64,000 bases of DNA from Methylolobus aquaticus (GCA_004168015.1 SEYW01000001.1:372001-436000); one strand, 5' to 3'; shown: positions 7,865-17,995, counted from the stretch's first letter. The notes: generated by a model not told the origin, from the letters alone. Numbers and translations are program-made.

Positions 7865-10800
7865 CTATCCCGGGGATTCGTGGTCTGCGAGTACACGGAG
7901 CGACAAACGACCCAGTGAAGCGGCGCCATCGCGTTCGAGCGCCCGATCTGCGACCACGGCACTAAGAGCGAACTCACCCGCTTCCTGAGGCGTCCATTCG
8001 ACCCAGACGTAAGCACCCTCGCCTGCCGCAACCCCTTGCACCGTCGTGCCGATGACAACCTTCGGCTCGCTGTCACCCGCATTGTTCCGGGCCAGGATCA
8101 GTAACCTTCGCAAGCGTGTGTCGTCGCGGTTACCGGCGACATGAATGCGCAGTGCGAGGGGCTCGCCGACTCGCGCGAAAACTTCCTCAGAAGTAAGGGC
8201 GCCGTTACGTGGATCACGGGCCAGGACCGCATCGACCGCCAGATGGGACGGAGGAAGCCCGCGCGCGAGGGCACGCGCGGGCTCGCTCGCGGCCACCGAA
8301 CCGGCCGTGCGCTCTGCAGCCACTATGCTGACCAAGCCCCAGCCCTCGTTATTCTGGCCGGGATCGACGGTTCCGCGCGGCTCGGTATCGTAGATTTCAT
8401 CGATCGCATTCGCCGGATCGAGCACGACGTAGATGCGGTAAGCAGTCGAGCCGGTCCCGCTAGCGGGACCGAAGCCACTCGTGTCCCAATCGATCGCGGC
8501 CACCTTCATCTGCCTCGGCGAGAGGCGCGCGACCCGAGTCTGGCCGATGCGCCGGCGGGGTCCGACCTCACGATTCTCGGCCGAATCGTAGGGCACGGCG
8601 AAGAACCGCACGAGGACATCCTGCGCCGTTCTGGCCGTGCTGTAGTTATACACGCGCGCCTGCAGACGCACCGACTCCCCGTCCTGGGGCACCCGGGTCA
8701 ACTCCGCGCAGGGGCTCGTCGGTCGGCCGACCGCCTGGCAAGCGAAGAAGCCGCGCATCCGCTTGCGGCTGTCTCGCCGATTGGCGAGCCACACGCCATT
8801 CAGATTCTGAACGAAGCGCCGCGGCAGGTTCAGTGCCGGGTCCGGCTTTCGGCCATAGGCTTGCTGCCACCAGGAATCCGGTCCGTTGAGTCCGCCCACG
8901 GTATGCGTGACTTTGAAGGTGCCGTCCTGAGCAACGTAGACGCTGGGCGCGAACGGATAGCTCTTCGTCGCGTCACCGTTGAAAGGTTTGCTCAGCGTGA
9001 TGCCCGTCGACTCACTGGTCGTGTTGTCATTCGTCGTCAGGTTTCCCCAACTCACATCACCCGTCAACGACGCGTTGACCGAACGTTCGCTAGAACCGCC
9101 CACACTTCCTGTAGGGCTGGAGAACTCGGCGCTGGCGGAGGCCGACACACCAATATCCAGGCTGGCACCCAGCGTATGTGTGTATTCGCGCGCACTACCC
9201 GCCCCGGAGCTGGTCGTGAAGTCGAGGCGCACCTCCCCACTGGTGCCGTCGTAATTCAGCAGTTGCGGGGGAATCAACGGCTCGCTGAGCGTGGGTCCGC
9301 CGGGCAGTCGGAAACTGCCGAGATCAGGCGGCGTGGACGATCGGCCCGTCAACACGGGATACGACAGAATGTTCCCATTCTCGTGAATCGGCTGGTACCA
9401 GTCGAACGTGAGCCCGCCGCCGCGCGCCTCCAGACGGGGCCCGGGGAACACCATTTCCAGAAACGCGTGAGCTTGATCACCGTTACGATCCGTAGCGCGA
9501 GCACCATAGGCCCGATAACGCCAGATATCGAAGAGCTGAATCTGGCTGACCAGATAGTCATCCGCGTTGGTCTGACCGGTGAAGCTCAGAGTGCGCTCCG
9601 CATAAGACGAGTTGTAGCCCTCGCGGTGTTCGTTGTAGTCGTAGCTGAACCGGGCCGTCTGCTCCAGCGAGACTTCCCCTTCAAATTTCGCGATCCCGAT
9701 ATTGCCGCTGCTGGACACCGTGTCCTTGGCGGAGATTTCCAGCGCGGCGCCAAAGCCAAAGTCGGTCTTGTTGGTGCTGCGTGTCGCGAACGATGCCGAC
9801 TGACTGTCTCTCAGTTCGACGAAGAAATCGCCGCGGCGGCTGATATTGCGAATGCGGCCGCCCACGTACGCCAGGTGTTTCGGCGGTTCCTGGATGATGA
9901 AATCGGTACGGGCGAGGTCCGTCAGTGTGAAATGCACCGGCGCTCCGACATACAGGCTGTCGCCGTCGTCATCGTAGGCCACGAGCGCCGGACGGGCGCT
10001 CCCGAGAACGGGCAGCACCGGAGCCGCGACGGTCTGTGGGGAACCCGACTGAGCGGCACAACCGGGGCTCTCGAAGTTGACCCGTGTCACCTGAAGGGTC
10101 CCGTCGGCGTTCCAACCGCTCAACACCAGGTTCCAAAGCGGACTCCGGCCTTCGACATACCCCTGCAAGTTCCCGGCTGCCGCGGCGAACCGATTTCCCG
10201 ACGGGCCACCGAAAGAGGTTTGCAGCGGCGGGCCAATCACGCCCGGGGCCTTCGGGCAGGACATCACCAGCGCGGCGCTCAAGTCGTCTTCCGGCTCGAG
10301 TGGCAACACCCTGAGGGTCGCGTCGGCGGATCCGCCGAATGGCAAGGGCGGCGAGAAAACCAGAGCGAGTTGACGACGGCTGAAATCGAACCCGTCGGCC
10401 GGCGCAAACTTGAACAACCCGGCAACGGCCTGGATGCGCACCGACGGCACGTCCGGAAGGAAAAACTGGTGCGATTCCCGATAGCTCCCCTTATGACGGA
10501 CCGCCAGTTGCCCATCGGTGTCGAAAAACTGAGCCTGGGCGTAGAGCAAGGGTTCGAATGAGGGATACCAGCTAACGGCAGCGGCGGCCAGTTCATCCTT
10601 GCCATCGCCGTTGAAATCCCCGGCCACGAGATCGAGGGTGCCGATGAAATAGCTGGTGCTGGCAAGGCTGGTCTGACTGATCTCCCGGAGTCTCGCGACG
10701 CCCTGTCGATCCTTGCGGTAGCGAAAGAGACTGAGCCGGAGAGTGGTGGCATCCTGAAGATGAGCCAGAGCGATCTCGTTCCGCCCGTCGCCATCGAAGT

Positions 10801-11656
10801 CGCCCGCAGCACAGGCCACCACATTGTCGACCGGGTGAATCTTCCCGGACGTACGCGCCTGGAAAGCGCTGGTATCGATGAGGCCGGAGGATCGGCGACG
10901 CGTCACCGAGGGCGCCGCGAGCTGGCCGCCGGTGTAATCGAGTACCGTGACCATGATCTGCAATCGGCCCGGGCTGCTCGCAGCGGTCGCATGGCACACC
11001 ACGACCTCGTCGTGGTAGCGACCCTGTGCGTCAGCGGCGTTGTCGAGATCAGCCGCCACGAGATCCACGAACTCCGTACTGCCCGCGGGCGACCGCGAGA
11101 AGCCGGGCAGGAGCGCGCTCCGCCGCAGCGAACGTGTCCCCTGAGGCAGCAGCCAGATCGAAACGTTCGCCCCCGTCCGACGCGCGATCGCGACTTGATC
11201 TCGCCCTTCGGTCAGAATGCGCCCGGCAACCGCGGCGAGTGGCGGTGTGCGGATCGACAAGGCGTTCGGCACGGCGCCGATGGGTACGAATTCACCCGAC
11301 TCCCTGTTTAACGCGAGACCGGCGGCGACACTCCCCAGAAACCCGGTTTCAGGATAGCTCGGAAGAAATGCCATGAGTTCATGATCCGGGAACAGACTCC
11401 GCCGACTTGGCTTGGCGATGGGATCGGTCTCGCCCGGCCTGCCTTCAGTCGCCGCAGCAGCGCAGGTGGGCCACAACCCGCCCAGACTCGCACCGAGCCA
11501 CAACAGCTGGGATAGGAACCACCAACGCCCGAACCCGAGGTGGTCACCCGCCCGTTGCGATCGTGGGCAGATGCCCCTTGGCGCAGGCATAGGCGCTTGC
11601 CGATCGTCGGCGTAGCGGCTGCACGGATCGCGCGCATTCTTTTTCGAGAGATACAT
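7865..11656 (-). CDS. Large secreted FG-GAP repeat protein with CARDB-like C-terminal region
   Basis: 1263 residues. A strong Shine-Dalgarno (TAGGAGG) sits 6 bases before ATG 11656. A long N-region precedes a hydrophobic segment near residues 47-70 (WWFLSQLLWLGASLGG) ending in an Ala-rich cleavage-like site, so it is probably exported. At least two clear FG-GAP/VCBS calcium-loop repeats occur around residues 285-370 (AAGDFDGDGRNEIALAH, VAGDFNGDGKDELAAAAV). The middle is a long Ser/Thr/Gly-rich beta-type region. The last ~300 residues contain a CARDB-like section with DPANAIDEIYDTEP and NNEGW. No sorting signal is seen. The function is unknown; a surface or secreted adhesion, binding or enzyme-scaffold role is inference. 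It appears monocistronic. Confidence 0.75.
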   Translation of the reverse strand: MYLSKKNARDPCSRYADDRQAPMPAPRGICPRSQRAGDHLGFGRWWFLSQLLWLGASLGGLWPTCAAAATEGRPGETDPIAKPSRRSLFPDHELMAFLPSYPETGFLGSVAAGLALNRESGEFVPIGAVPNALSIRTPPLAAVAGRILTEGRDQVAIARRTGANVSIWLLPQGTRSLRRSALLPGFSRSPAGSTEFVDLVAADLDNAADAQGRYHDEVVVCHATAASSPGRLQIMVTVLDYTGGQLAAPSVTRRRSSGLIDTSAFQARTSGKIHPVDNVVACAAGDFDGDGRNEIALAHLQDATTLRLSLFRYRKDRQGVARLREISQTSLASTSYFIGTLDLVAGDFNGDGKDELAAAAVSWYPSFEPLLYAQAQFFDTDGQLAVRHKGSYRESHQFFLPDVPSVRIQAVAGLFKFAPADGFDFSRRQLALVFSPPLPFGGSADATLRVLPLEPEDDLSAALVMSCPKAPGVIGPPLQTSFGGPSGNRFAAAAGNLQGYVEGRSPLWNLVLSGWNADGTLQVTRVNFESPGCAAQSGSPQTVAAPVLPVLGSARPALVAYDDDGDSLYVGAPVHFTLTDLARTDFIIQEPPKHLAYVGGRIRNISRRGDFFVELRDSQSASFATRSTNKTDFGFGAALEISAKDTVSSSGNIGIAKFEGEVSLEQTARFSYDYNEHREGYNSSYAERTLSFTGQTNADDYLVSQIQLFDIWRYRAYGARATDRNGDQAHAFLEMVFPGPRLEARGGGLTFDWYQPIHENGNILSYPVLTGRSSTPPDLGSFRLPGGPTLSEPLIPPQLLNYDGTSGEVRLDFTTSSGAGSAREYTHTLGASLDIGVSASASAEFSSPTGSVGGSSERSVNASLTGDVSWGNLTTNDNTTSESTGITLSKPFNGDATKSYPFAPSVYVAQDGTFKVTHTVGGLNGPDSWWQQAYGRKPDPALNLPRRFVQNLNGVWLANRRDSRKRMRGFFACQAVGRPTSPCAELTRVPQDGESVRLQARVYNYSTARTAQDVLVRFFAVPYDSAENREVGPRRRIGQTRVARLSPRQMKVAAIDWDTSGFGPASGTGSTAYRIYVVLDPANAIDEIYDTEPRGTVDPGQNNEGWGLVSIVAAERTAGSVAASEPARALARGLPPSHLAVDAVLARDPRNGALTSEEVFARVGEPLALRIHVAGNRDDTRLRRLLILARNNAGDSEPKVVIGTTVQGVAAGEGAYVWVEWTPQEAGEFALSAVVADRALERDGAASLGRLSLRVLADHESPG

Positions 11657-12124
11657 CGGCGCCTCCTAAGGGATTGGCGATGGGGTACCGGTCCGCTGCC
11701 CGATCCTGATGGGCCAAACCAGCGCGCCACGTCGCAGGGAGGGGCTTTCTGCCCCAACCCAACGCGCCGCTACTCGGGCCCCATCCAGACCGGACCCGGT
11801 GACTTCTCAGCCCGATAACAGTTTGCTGCAAATGTAAATATTCACCGACCACCCGACTTGATGACCACCGAAGACTCGGCGCTTCGGTCCCTCCGGGTCA
11901 TCGAAACACCGCATCGGAGGGTCGGACCGGCGTGCCTCGAAGCCCTCCGCCATAGTCTGTACCGGTGGATGCCTAGCACGGTAAGCTGACCTACAACGGC
12001 GAACGGTTGCGCCGAACAGGGCATCGAGACGGCTGCTGATCGACTCCGTCGGCTGCCCGCTCCGGATGGCACACATCGCACCGGGCGATCGAGGCCATGG
12101 TCTGTCCAGATTAGCGAGGTCCAC
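11657..12124. other. Divergent intergenic region
   Basis: About 470 bases between the FG-GAP gene and the ceramidase-like gene. A more AT-rich patch at about 11815-11850 is the likeliest promoter area for the FG-GAP gene. There is no recognisable RNA gene, and the short open frames lack family signatures. Confidence 0.35.
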
Positions 12125-12898
12125 ATCAATAGTCGCTCAATAGCACCGCTGGTTACCGTCGCGGCAGTAGCGCTGATCGCCGCGACGCTGCTGCCGCCTA
12201 TCGCGCAGGATCCGGCCTATCACACGTTCGCCGACCGGCGCACGCTGCTCGACATCCCGAATTGCGTTGATGCGCTCAGCAACCTGCCCTTCATCGTGGT
12301 GGGAGCGCTGGGACTGCGCATCCTGTCATCAGGCTGTCCGCCCGGCGGCCTGACCGAACTGCTGCCCGCTTATCGCGCATTCTTTGCCGGGATGGTGTTG
12401 GTCGGAGTCGGCTCCCTGTACTACCACCTGGATCCGACCAACGCGACACTGGTCTGGGACCGGCTGCCGATGACGATATCGTTCATGGCTTTTTTTGCGG
12501 CCGTCGTCGGCGAGCATCTGTCACCGGCACTCGGACGACGGCTACTATGGCCGCTCGTCGTCCTGGGTCTGGCAACCGTGCTGTACTGGCATCTGACCGA
12601 AACCGCCGGCCGCGGCGACCTGCGGCCCTATGCCCTGGTGCAGTTCCTGCCACTGGCGCTGATGCCGCTGATCCTGCTGCGCCATCCTTCGCGGCTGCAG
12701 GGCACACGCTACCTGTGGGCGGTGCTCGCGGCTTATGCACTGGCCAAGGGCGCCGAAGCGGCCGACGCATGGATCTTTGGCGCTACGGGTTTCATCAGCG
12801 GCCACAGCCTCAAGCATCTGCTCGCTGCAGGCGGGGGTGACGCCTTTCTGTTGGCCTTGCGACAGCGACATCCGTCAAACTGCGACCTTGCAGGATGA
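12125..12898 (+). CDS. Alkaline ceramidase-like (APHC-type) membrane protein, start codon abnormal
   Basis: Multi-pass membrane protein, 200 residues if started at GTG 12296. The same frame is clearly coding upstream: PPIAQDPAYHTFADRRTLLD then IPNCVDALSNLPFIVVG is the conserved start of bacterial ceramidase/CREST-like proteins, preceded by a hydrophobic helix from about 12143. The frame is open from 11990, yet no ATG, GTG or TTG occurs in it before 12296. The best-placed start is ATC at 12125, behind GAGGT at 12116-12120. Conserved polar motifs YYHLDPTN, WDRLPM and the C-terminal SGHSLKHLLAA match the metal-binding His/Asp set of the family. A mutated start codon, a rare start or a base error would all explain it. 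Activity on ceramides is unproven for bacterial members. Confidence 0.65.
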   Translation: MNSRSIAPLVTVAAVALIAATLLPPIAQDPAYHTFADRRTLLDIPNCVDALSNLPFIVVGALGLRILSSGCPPGGLTELLPAYRAFFAGMVLVGVGSLYYHLDPTNATLVWDRLPMTISFMAFFAAVVGEHLSPALGRRLLWPLVVLGLATVLYWHLTETAGRGDLRPYALVQFLPLALMPLILLRHPSRLQGTRYLWAVLAAYALAKGAEAADAWIFGATGFISGHSLKHLLAAGGGDAFLLALRQRHPSNCDLAG

Positions 12899-13313
12899 GT
12901 CTCCCGCGCCGGATAGGCGCCCCAGTGCACTCGTCCGCGGCCGAGGCCCTTGCTGCGATGGAACCTTCCTCCCTCCGTCTCGTCCCATTGTCTGGGCAGC
13001 GCTAGGACATGATGCCGCCGGTTCCCGTGCGCACGGGAAGGAACAGCGAACCACCTGCAACACCAATTGCCAACTCCGACAACGGGGACTCTTTGCACTG
13101 TGGTAGGCTATTCCCATGGCCAAACCGTTGACCGGCGCCGTGCCCGAGGTCCACTGCCAGCGATCTTCAGCGAACGTCGATGACTGCCGCACTTCTACCC
13201 GCTCCGACGCGGTTTAATGCGACCCTCCGGTCGTCACTGCGCCCCGCGTGTTGCTCATTCGGCGACGCTGCTCCAGCCAAAACGCGCACTCTCTCATCTA
13301 CCGGTAACTGACC
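12899..13313. other. Intergenic region before prkA
   Basis: 415 bases between the ceramidase-like gene and prkA. It presumably holds the promoter of the prkA-yeaH-spoVR operon, but no clear sigma-70 or sigma-54 pair, hairpin terminator or coding frame is visible. Confidence 0.35.
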
Positions 13314-15236
13314 ATGGCACTATTCGACCGCTATCAGACACGCTACGAAAAGAGCAAGCAGGAGGAATTGAGCCTACAGGAGTTCCTGGAAATCTGCCGC
13401 GAGGATCCGTCCGCCTACGCCAGCCCCGCGGAGCGCATGCTGCTCGCCATCGGCGAGCCCGTGATGGTGGACACCCGCACCGACGCGCGCCTGAGCCGCG
13501 TCTTCGCCAACAAGATGATCAAGCGCTATCCGGCGTTCTCCGACTTCTACGGCATGGAGGAAGTGGTCGAGCAGATCGTGGCGTATTTCCGGCACGCGGC
13601 CCAAGGCCTGGAAGAACGCAAACAGATCCTATATCTGCTCGGCCCGGTTGGCGGCGGCAAATCGTCGCTGGCCGAGAAATTGAAATCGCTGATCGAGAAG
13701 GTGCCCTTCTACGCGATCAAGGGATCGCCGGTGAACGAGTCGCCCCTCGGCCTGTTCTCGCCGGACGAAGACGGCGCCATTCTCGAAGAGGAATACGGCA
13801 TCCCGCGCCGCCATGTGAACGGGGTCATGTCGCCGTGGGCGGTCAAGCGCCTGCACGAGTACAACGGCGACATCACGCAGTTCAAGGTCGTCAAGCTGTA
13901 TCCATCCATCCTGGATCAGCGCGCGGTCACCAAGACCGAACCGGGCGACGAGAACAATCAGGACATCTCCTCGCTGGTCGGCAAGGTCGACATCCGCAAG
14001 CTCGAACGCTTTTCGCAGGACGATCCCGACGCCTACAGCTTCTCCGGCGGACTGTGCCTGGGCAACCGCGGCATCATGGAATTCGTCGAGATGTTCAAGG
14101 CGCCGATCAAGGTGCTGCACCCGCTGCTGACGGCGACGCAGGAAGGGAACTACAAGGGAACGGAAGGTCTGTCGGCCATCCCGTTCGAGGGCATCATCCT
14201 GGCGCACTCGAACGAGTCCGAATGGACGCAGTTCCGTAACAACAAGAACAATGAGGCCTTCCTGGACCGTGTCTACGTGGTCAAGGTGCCGTATTGCCTG
14301 CGCGTCAGCGACGAGATCCGGATTTACGAGAAGCTGCTGGTGCACAGTTCGCTGTCCGAATCGCCGTGCGCGCCGCACACGCTGAAGATGCTGGCGCAGT
14401 TCATCGTCCTGTCGCGGCTCAAGGAGCCGGAAAACTCGAACATCTACTCGAAGATGCGGGTCTACGACGGCGAGAACCTGAAGGACACCGATCCGAAGGC
14501 CAAGTCCTACCAGGAGTACAAGGACTATGCCGGCGTCGACGAAGGCATGGAAGGCCTGTCGACCCGCTTCGCGTTCAAGATCCTGTCCAAGGTATTCAAT
14601 TTCGATCATTCCGAGGTTGCGGCCAACCCCGTTCATCTGCTGTACGTGCTGGAACAGCAGATCGCGCAGGAACAGTTTCCGCCCGAAACGCAGGAACGCT
14701 ATCTGCGGTTCATCAAGGAATACCTGGTGCCGCGCTACGTCGACTTCATCGGCAAGGAAGTGCAGACGGCCTATCTGGAATCGTATTCGGAATACGGGCA
14801 GAACATCTTCGACCGCTACGTGACCTATGCGGACTACTGGATCCAGGATCAGGAATACCGCGATCCGGACACCGGCGAGAACTTCGACCGCCGCGCACTG
14901 AACGAGGAACTGGAAAAAATCGAGAAACCGGCCGGCATCAGCAACCCGAAGGATTTCCGCAACGAAATCGTGAACTTCGTGCTGCGCGCACGCGCCAGCA
15001 ACGCCGGCCGCAACCCGGCCTGGACCAGCTACGAGAAGCTGCGCGCGGTTATCGAGAAGAAGATGTTCGCCAACACCGAGGAGTTGCTGCCGGTCATCTC
15101 TTTCAACGCGAAGGCCTCGGCCGACGACCAGAAAAAGCATGAGGATTTTGTGAACCGCATGGTGCTGAAAGGCTACACGCCGAAGCAGGTGCGACTCTTG
15201 TCCGAATGGTATCTGCGCGTCAGGAAGTCCTCCTGA
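13314..15236 (+). CDS. prkA: PrkA family serine protein kinase (YeaG-like)
   Basis: 640 residues, full length for the PrkA/YeaG family. The N-terminal AAA-like kinase core has a Walker A sequence LLGPVGGGKSSLAEKL near residues 107-122. The rest is the characteristic PrkA C-terminal region (VYVVKVPYCLRVSDEIRIYE and onward). Members autophosphorylate and are involved in starvation, stress and sporulation-like responses. In enterobacteria YeaG works with YeaH in nitrogen-starvation survival. It is followed after 15 bases by the yeaH homologue and then spoVR, the standard three-gene order in Proteobacteria. Start at ATG 13314 because the family begins within a few residues (MALFDRYQTRYE). Confidence 0.95.
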   Translation: MALFDRYQTRYEKSKQEELSLQEFLEICREDPSAYASPAERMLLAIGEPVMVDTRTDARLSRVFANKMIKRYPAFSDFYGMEEVVEQIVAYFRHAAQGLEERKQILYLLGPVGGGKSSLAEKLKSLIEKVPFYAIKGSPVNESPLGLFSPDEDGAILEEEYGIPRRHVNGVMSPWAVKRLHEYNGDITQFKVVKLYPSILDQRAVTKTEPGDENNQDISSLVGKVDIRKLERFSQDDPDAYSFSGGLCLGNRGIMEFVEMFKAPIKVLHPLLTATQEGNYKGTEGLSAIPFEGIILAHSNESEWTQFRNNKNNEAFLDRVYVVKVPYCLRVSDEIRIYEKLLVHSSLSESPCAPHTLKMLAQFIVLSRLKEPENSNIYSKMRVYDGENLKDTDPKAKSYQEYKDYAGVDEGMEGLSTRFAFKILSKVFNFDHSEVAANPVHLLYVLEQQIAQEQFPPETQERYLRFIKEYLVPRYVDFIGKEVQTAYLESYSEYGQNIFDRYVTYADYWIQDQEYRDPDTGENFDRRALNEELEKIEKPAGISNPKDFRNEIVNFVLRARASNAGRNPAWTSYEKLRAVIEKKMFANTEELLPVISFNAKASADDQKKHEDFVNRMVLKGYTPKQVRLLSEWYLRVRKSS

Positions 15237-15251
15237 GGCAGGGCCCAGCCT

Positions 15252-16514
15252 ATGTCCAGCTTCGTCGATCGCCGGCTGAATCCGAAGAACAAGAGCGCCG
15301 TCAACCGTCAGCGCTTTCTGAAGCGTTTTCACACACAGATTCGGCGGGCGGTCGCGGATGCGATCTCGAAACGCTCGGTCACCGACATCGAAAGCGGCGA
15401 GAAAGTTCGTATTCCGTCACGCGACACGTCCGAACCCTACTTCAAGCACGGGCCCGGCGGACGGCGCGAGATGGTCCATCCGGGCAACCAGAAGTTCGTC
15501 ACGGGCGACCGCGTCGCCCGACCCGAGGGCGGCGGCGGCAAGGGCGGCGGACAGGGTGACGACTCCACAGAAGGCTCCGACGATTTCGTCTTCGAACTGA
15601 CGCGGGAAGAATTCCTCGATTATTTCTTCGAGGACCTGGAACTGCCGAATCTGGTCAAGACGCAACTCGCGCGCGAGGAAATCCCGAAGAGCGTGCGCGC
15701 CGGCTTCACGTCCGATGGTGTGCCCGCCAACCTGCATGTGCTGCGCTCGCTGCGCGGCGCGCTGGCCCGTCGCACCGCCCTATCCGGTCCTTACCGGCGG
15801 GAAAAGCTCGCGTTCGAAGAGGAACTGGAGGCGCTGCTGCCGGAGACCGACGGTAACCGCACACGCGTCGCCGTGCTCCGCGAGGAGATAGAGGCACTGC
15901 AGCGAAAAATCGACGCCGTACCGTTCATCGACACCTTCGATCTGCGCTATCGCAGCCGGGTGCAACTGCCGGCGCCGACCTCGAAGGCCGTCATGTTCTG
16001 CGTGATGGACGTCTCCGGCTCGATGGATCAGGCCAAAAAGGACCTGGCGAAGCGCTTCTTCCTGCTGCTGTACCTGTTCCTGCGCCGCAACTACGACCGC
16101 ATCGACGTGGTATTCATCCGCCACCACACGATCGCGCAGGAAGTGGACGAAGAAACCTTCTTCTATTCCCGCGAGAGCGGCGGCACCGTCGTATCGAGCG
16201 CGCTGAACCTGATGCGCGATGTAATCCGTGACCGCTACCCTTCGCGCGAATGGAACATCTATGGCGCGCAAGCCTCCGACGGCGACAACTGGCCCGAGGA
16301 CTCGGGCAAGTGCCACGCGATACTCAGCGACGAAATCATGCCGTCGGTGCAGTACTACGCCTACATCGAGATCAACAACGACAATCGCCAGGGGCTTTGG
16401 GCCGAATACGAAAAGGTCGAGGAAGCCTGGCCGAACTTTGCGATGCGCGCAATCTACGACGCCTCCGAAATCTACCCCGTGTTCCGCGAACTGTTCCAGA
16501 AACAACAGGCATGA
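15252..16514 (+). CDS. yeaH: YeaH/YhbH family protein (DUF444, VWA-like)
   Basis: 420 residues, typical family length. It opens with SFVDRRLNPKNKSAVNRQRF, a hallmark of DUF444. A Gly-rich, basic linker (GGGGKGGGQGDDS) lies near residue 100. The C-terminal half is a von Willebrand A-like fold with MIDAS motif DVSGSMDQ near residue 255. YeaH partners the PrkA kinase and is thought to assist its signalling. The stop codon overlaps the spoVR start (ATGA at 16511-16514), which points to translational coupling. Confidence 0.93.
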   Translation: MSSFVDRRLNPKNKSAVNRQRFLKRFHTQIRRAVADAISKRSVTDIESGEKVRIPSRDTSEPYFKHGPGGRREMVHPGNQKFVTGDRVARPEGGGGKGGGQGDDSTEGSDDFVFELTREEFLDYFFEDLELPNLVKTQLAREEIPKSVRAGFTSDGVPANLHVLRSLRGALARRTALSGPYRREKLAFEEELEALLPETDGNRTRVAVLREEIEALQRKIDAVPFIDTFDLRYRSRVQLPAPTSKAVMFCVMDVSGSMDQAKKDLAKRFFLLLYLFLRRNYDRIDVVFIRHHTIAQEVDEETFFYSRESGGTVVSSALNLMRDVIRDRYPSREWNIYGAQASDGDNWPEDSGKCHAILSDEIMPSVQYYAYIEINNDNRQGLWAEYEKVEEAWPNFAMRAIYDASEIYPVFRELFQKQQA

Positions 16515-17995
16515 AGCCGCTTTCCGAAGGCTCCGAGTGGACGTTCGAATTGCTCGAACGCTACGACCGTGAAATCGCGCGCATCGCCGCGGAATTCGGT
16601 CTGGACACGTATCCGAACCAGATCGAGGTCATCACCTCCGAACAGATGATGGATGCCTATTCGAGCACCGGTATGCCGGTGTTCTACCATCACTGGTCGT
16701 TCGGCAAGCAGTTCCTCAACGTCGAAAAGAGTTACCGGCGCGGGCAGATGGGCCTCGCTTACGAGCTGGTGATCAATTCGAACCCCTGCATCGCCTATCT
16801 GATGGAGGAGAACACGATGACCATGCAGGCGCTGGTCATCGCGCACGCCTGCTACGGGCACAATTCCTTCTTCAAGAACAACTACCTGTTCAAGGCCTGG
16901 ACCAGTGCCGATGCGATCGTCGACTATCTGGTCTTCGCACGAAACTATATCTCGCAGTGCGAGGAGCGCCACGGCCAGGAGGCGGTGGAGGACATCCTGG
17001 ACTCCTGCCATGCCTTGATGAGCTACGGCGTCGACCGGTACCGGAAGCCGCCACCGCTGTCGATGGAAGAGGAACGGACACGCCAGCAGGAGCGCGCCGA
17101 TTACCTCCAGTCGCAGCTGAACGACTTGTGGCGCATCACGGTGCCGTCCCGGGCCCATGCCGGCGCGCAGAAGCATGAGCGCTTCCTGCCGGAGCCCGAG
17201 GAAAACCTGTTGTACTTCATCGAGAAAAATGCACCGCTGCTCGAAACCTGGCAGCGCGAGATCATCCGTATCGTCCGCAAGGTCGGCCAGTATCTGTACC
17301 CGCAGCGACAGACCAAGGTCATGAACGAGGGCTGGGCCACGTTCTGGCACTACACGCTGCTGAACCGGATGTTCGAGGAAGGTCTGGTGACCGAAGGTTT
17401 CATGCTGGAGTTCCTGTCGTCGCACACCAACGTCGTGTTCCAGCCGACCTACGACAAGCCTTACTACAGCGGCATCAATCCCTATGCGCTCGGCTTTGCG
17501 ATGATGAGCGACATCCGCCGCATTTGCGAGCGGCCCACCGACGAAGATCGGCACTGGTTTCCGGAATGGGCCGGTTCCGATTGGATCAAGACGCTGGACT
17601 GGGCGATGCGTAACTTCAAGGACGAGAGCTTCATCGCGCAGTTCCTGTCGCCGCAGGTCATCCGCGATTTCAAGCTCTTCAGCGTGCTGGACGACGAGGA
17701 TGACGACGAACTGGAGATCACCGGCATCCACGACGAGGCTGGCTACCGGGCGGTGCGCCAGCGCCTGTCCGACCAGTACAACCTCGGCAACATCGAACCG
17801 AACATCCAGGTCTACGATGTGGACACGCGCGGCGACCGTTCTATGACCCTGCGCCATTACCGCCACAACCGCCGCCCCCTCGCCGACAACGCCGACGAGA
17901 TGCTGCGCCACGTTCGCCGCCTGTGGGGTTTCACCGTATTCCTCGAGTCGGTCGAGCCGGACGGCCGGGTCGTCGACACCTTCGAGACGGATTGA
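16511..17995 (+). CDS. SpoVR family protein (YcgB-like)
   Basis: 494 residues, the normal SpoVR/YcgB length. Start at ATG 16511, which overlaps the yeaH stop by 4 bases. Family motifs are YPNQIEVITSEQMMDAYSS, MPVFYHHWSFGK, HACYGHNSFFKNNYLF and NEGWATFWHY; the histidines and glutamate resemble a metallopeptidase-like site. An acidic run (DDEDDDE) lies near residue 395. The biochemical role is unknown. SpoVR affects spore cortex in Bacillus, and the non-sporulating homologue is co-regulated with prkA-yeaH in stress. Confidence 0.95.
   Translation: MKPLSEGSEWTFELLERYDREIARIAAEFGLDTYPNQIEVITSEQMMDAYSSTGMPVFYHHWSFGKQFLNVEKSYRRGQMGLAYELVINSNPCIAYLMEENTMTMQALVIAHACYGHNSFFKNNYLFKAWTSADAIVDYLVFARNYISQCEERHGQEAVEDILDSCHALMSYGVDRYRKPPPLSMEEERTRQQERADYLQSQLNDLWRITVPSRAHAGAQKHERFLPEPEENLLYFIEKNAPLLETWQREIIRIVRKVGQYLYPQRQTKVMNEGWATFWHYTLLNRMFEEGLVTEGFMLEFLSSHTNVVFQPTYDKPYYSGINPYALGFAMMSDIRRICERPTDEDRHWFPEWAGSDWIKTLDWAMRNFKDESFIAQFLSPQVIRDFKLFSVLDDEDDDELEITGIHDEAGYRAVRQRLSDQYNLGNIEPNIQVYDVDTRGDRSMTLRHYRHNRRPLADNADEMLRHVRRLWGFTVFLESVEPDGRVVDTFETD

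Noticed and set aside
8141..10561. 806-residue open frame on the plus strand
   Set aside because: It is fully antisense to the FG-GAP gene, which has a signal peptide, recognisable repeats and a strong ribosome site. The opposite frame lacks any domain and arises from GC-biased third positions.
13629..15332. 567-residue minus-strand frame
   Set aside because: Antisense to the well-conserved prkA gene; valine/aspartate/leucine-rich shadow typical of high-GC DNA.
16472..17911. 479-residue minus-strand frame
   Set aside because: Antisense to spoVR, no family motifs.
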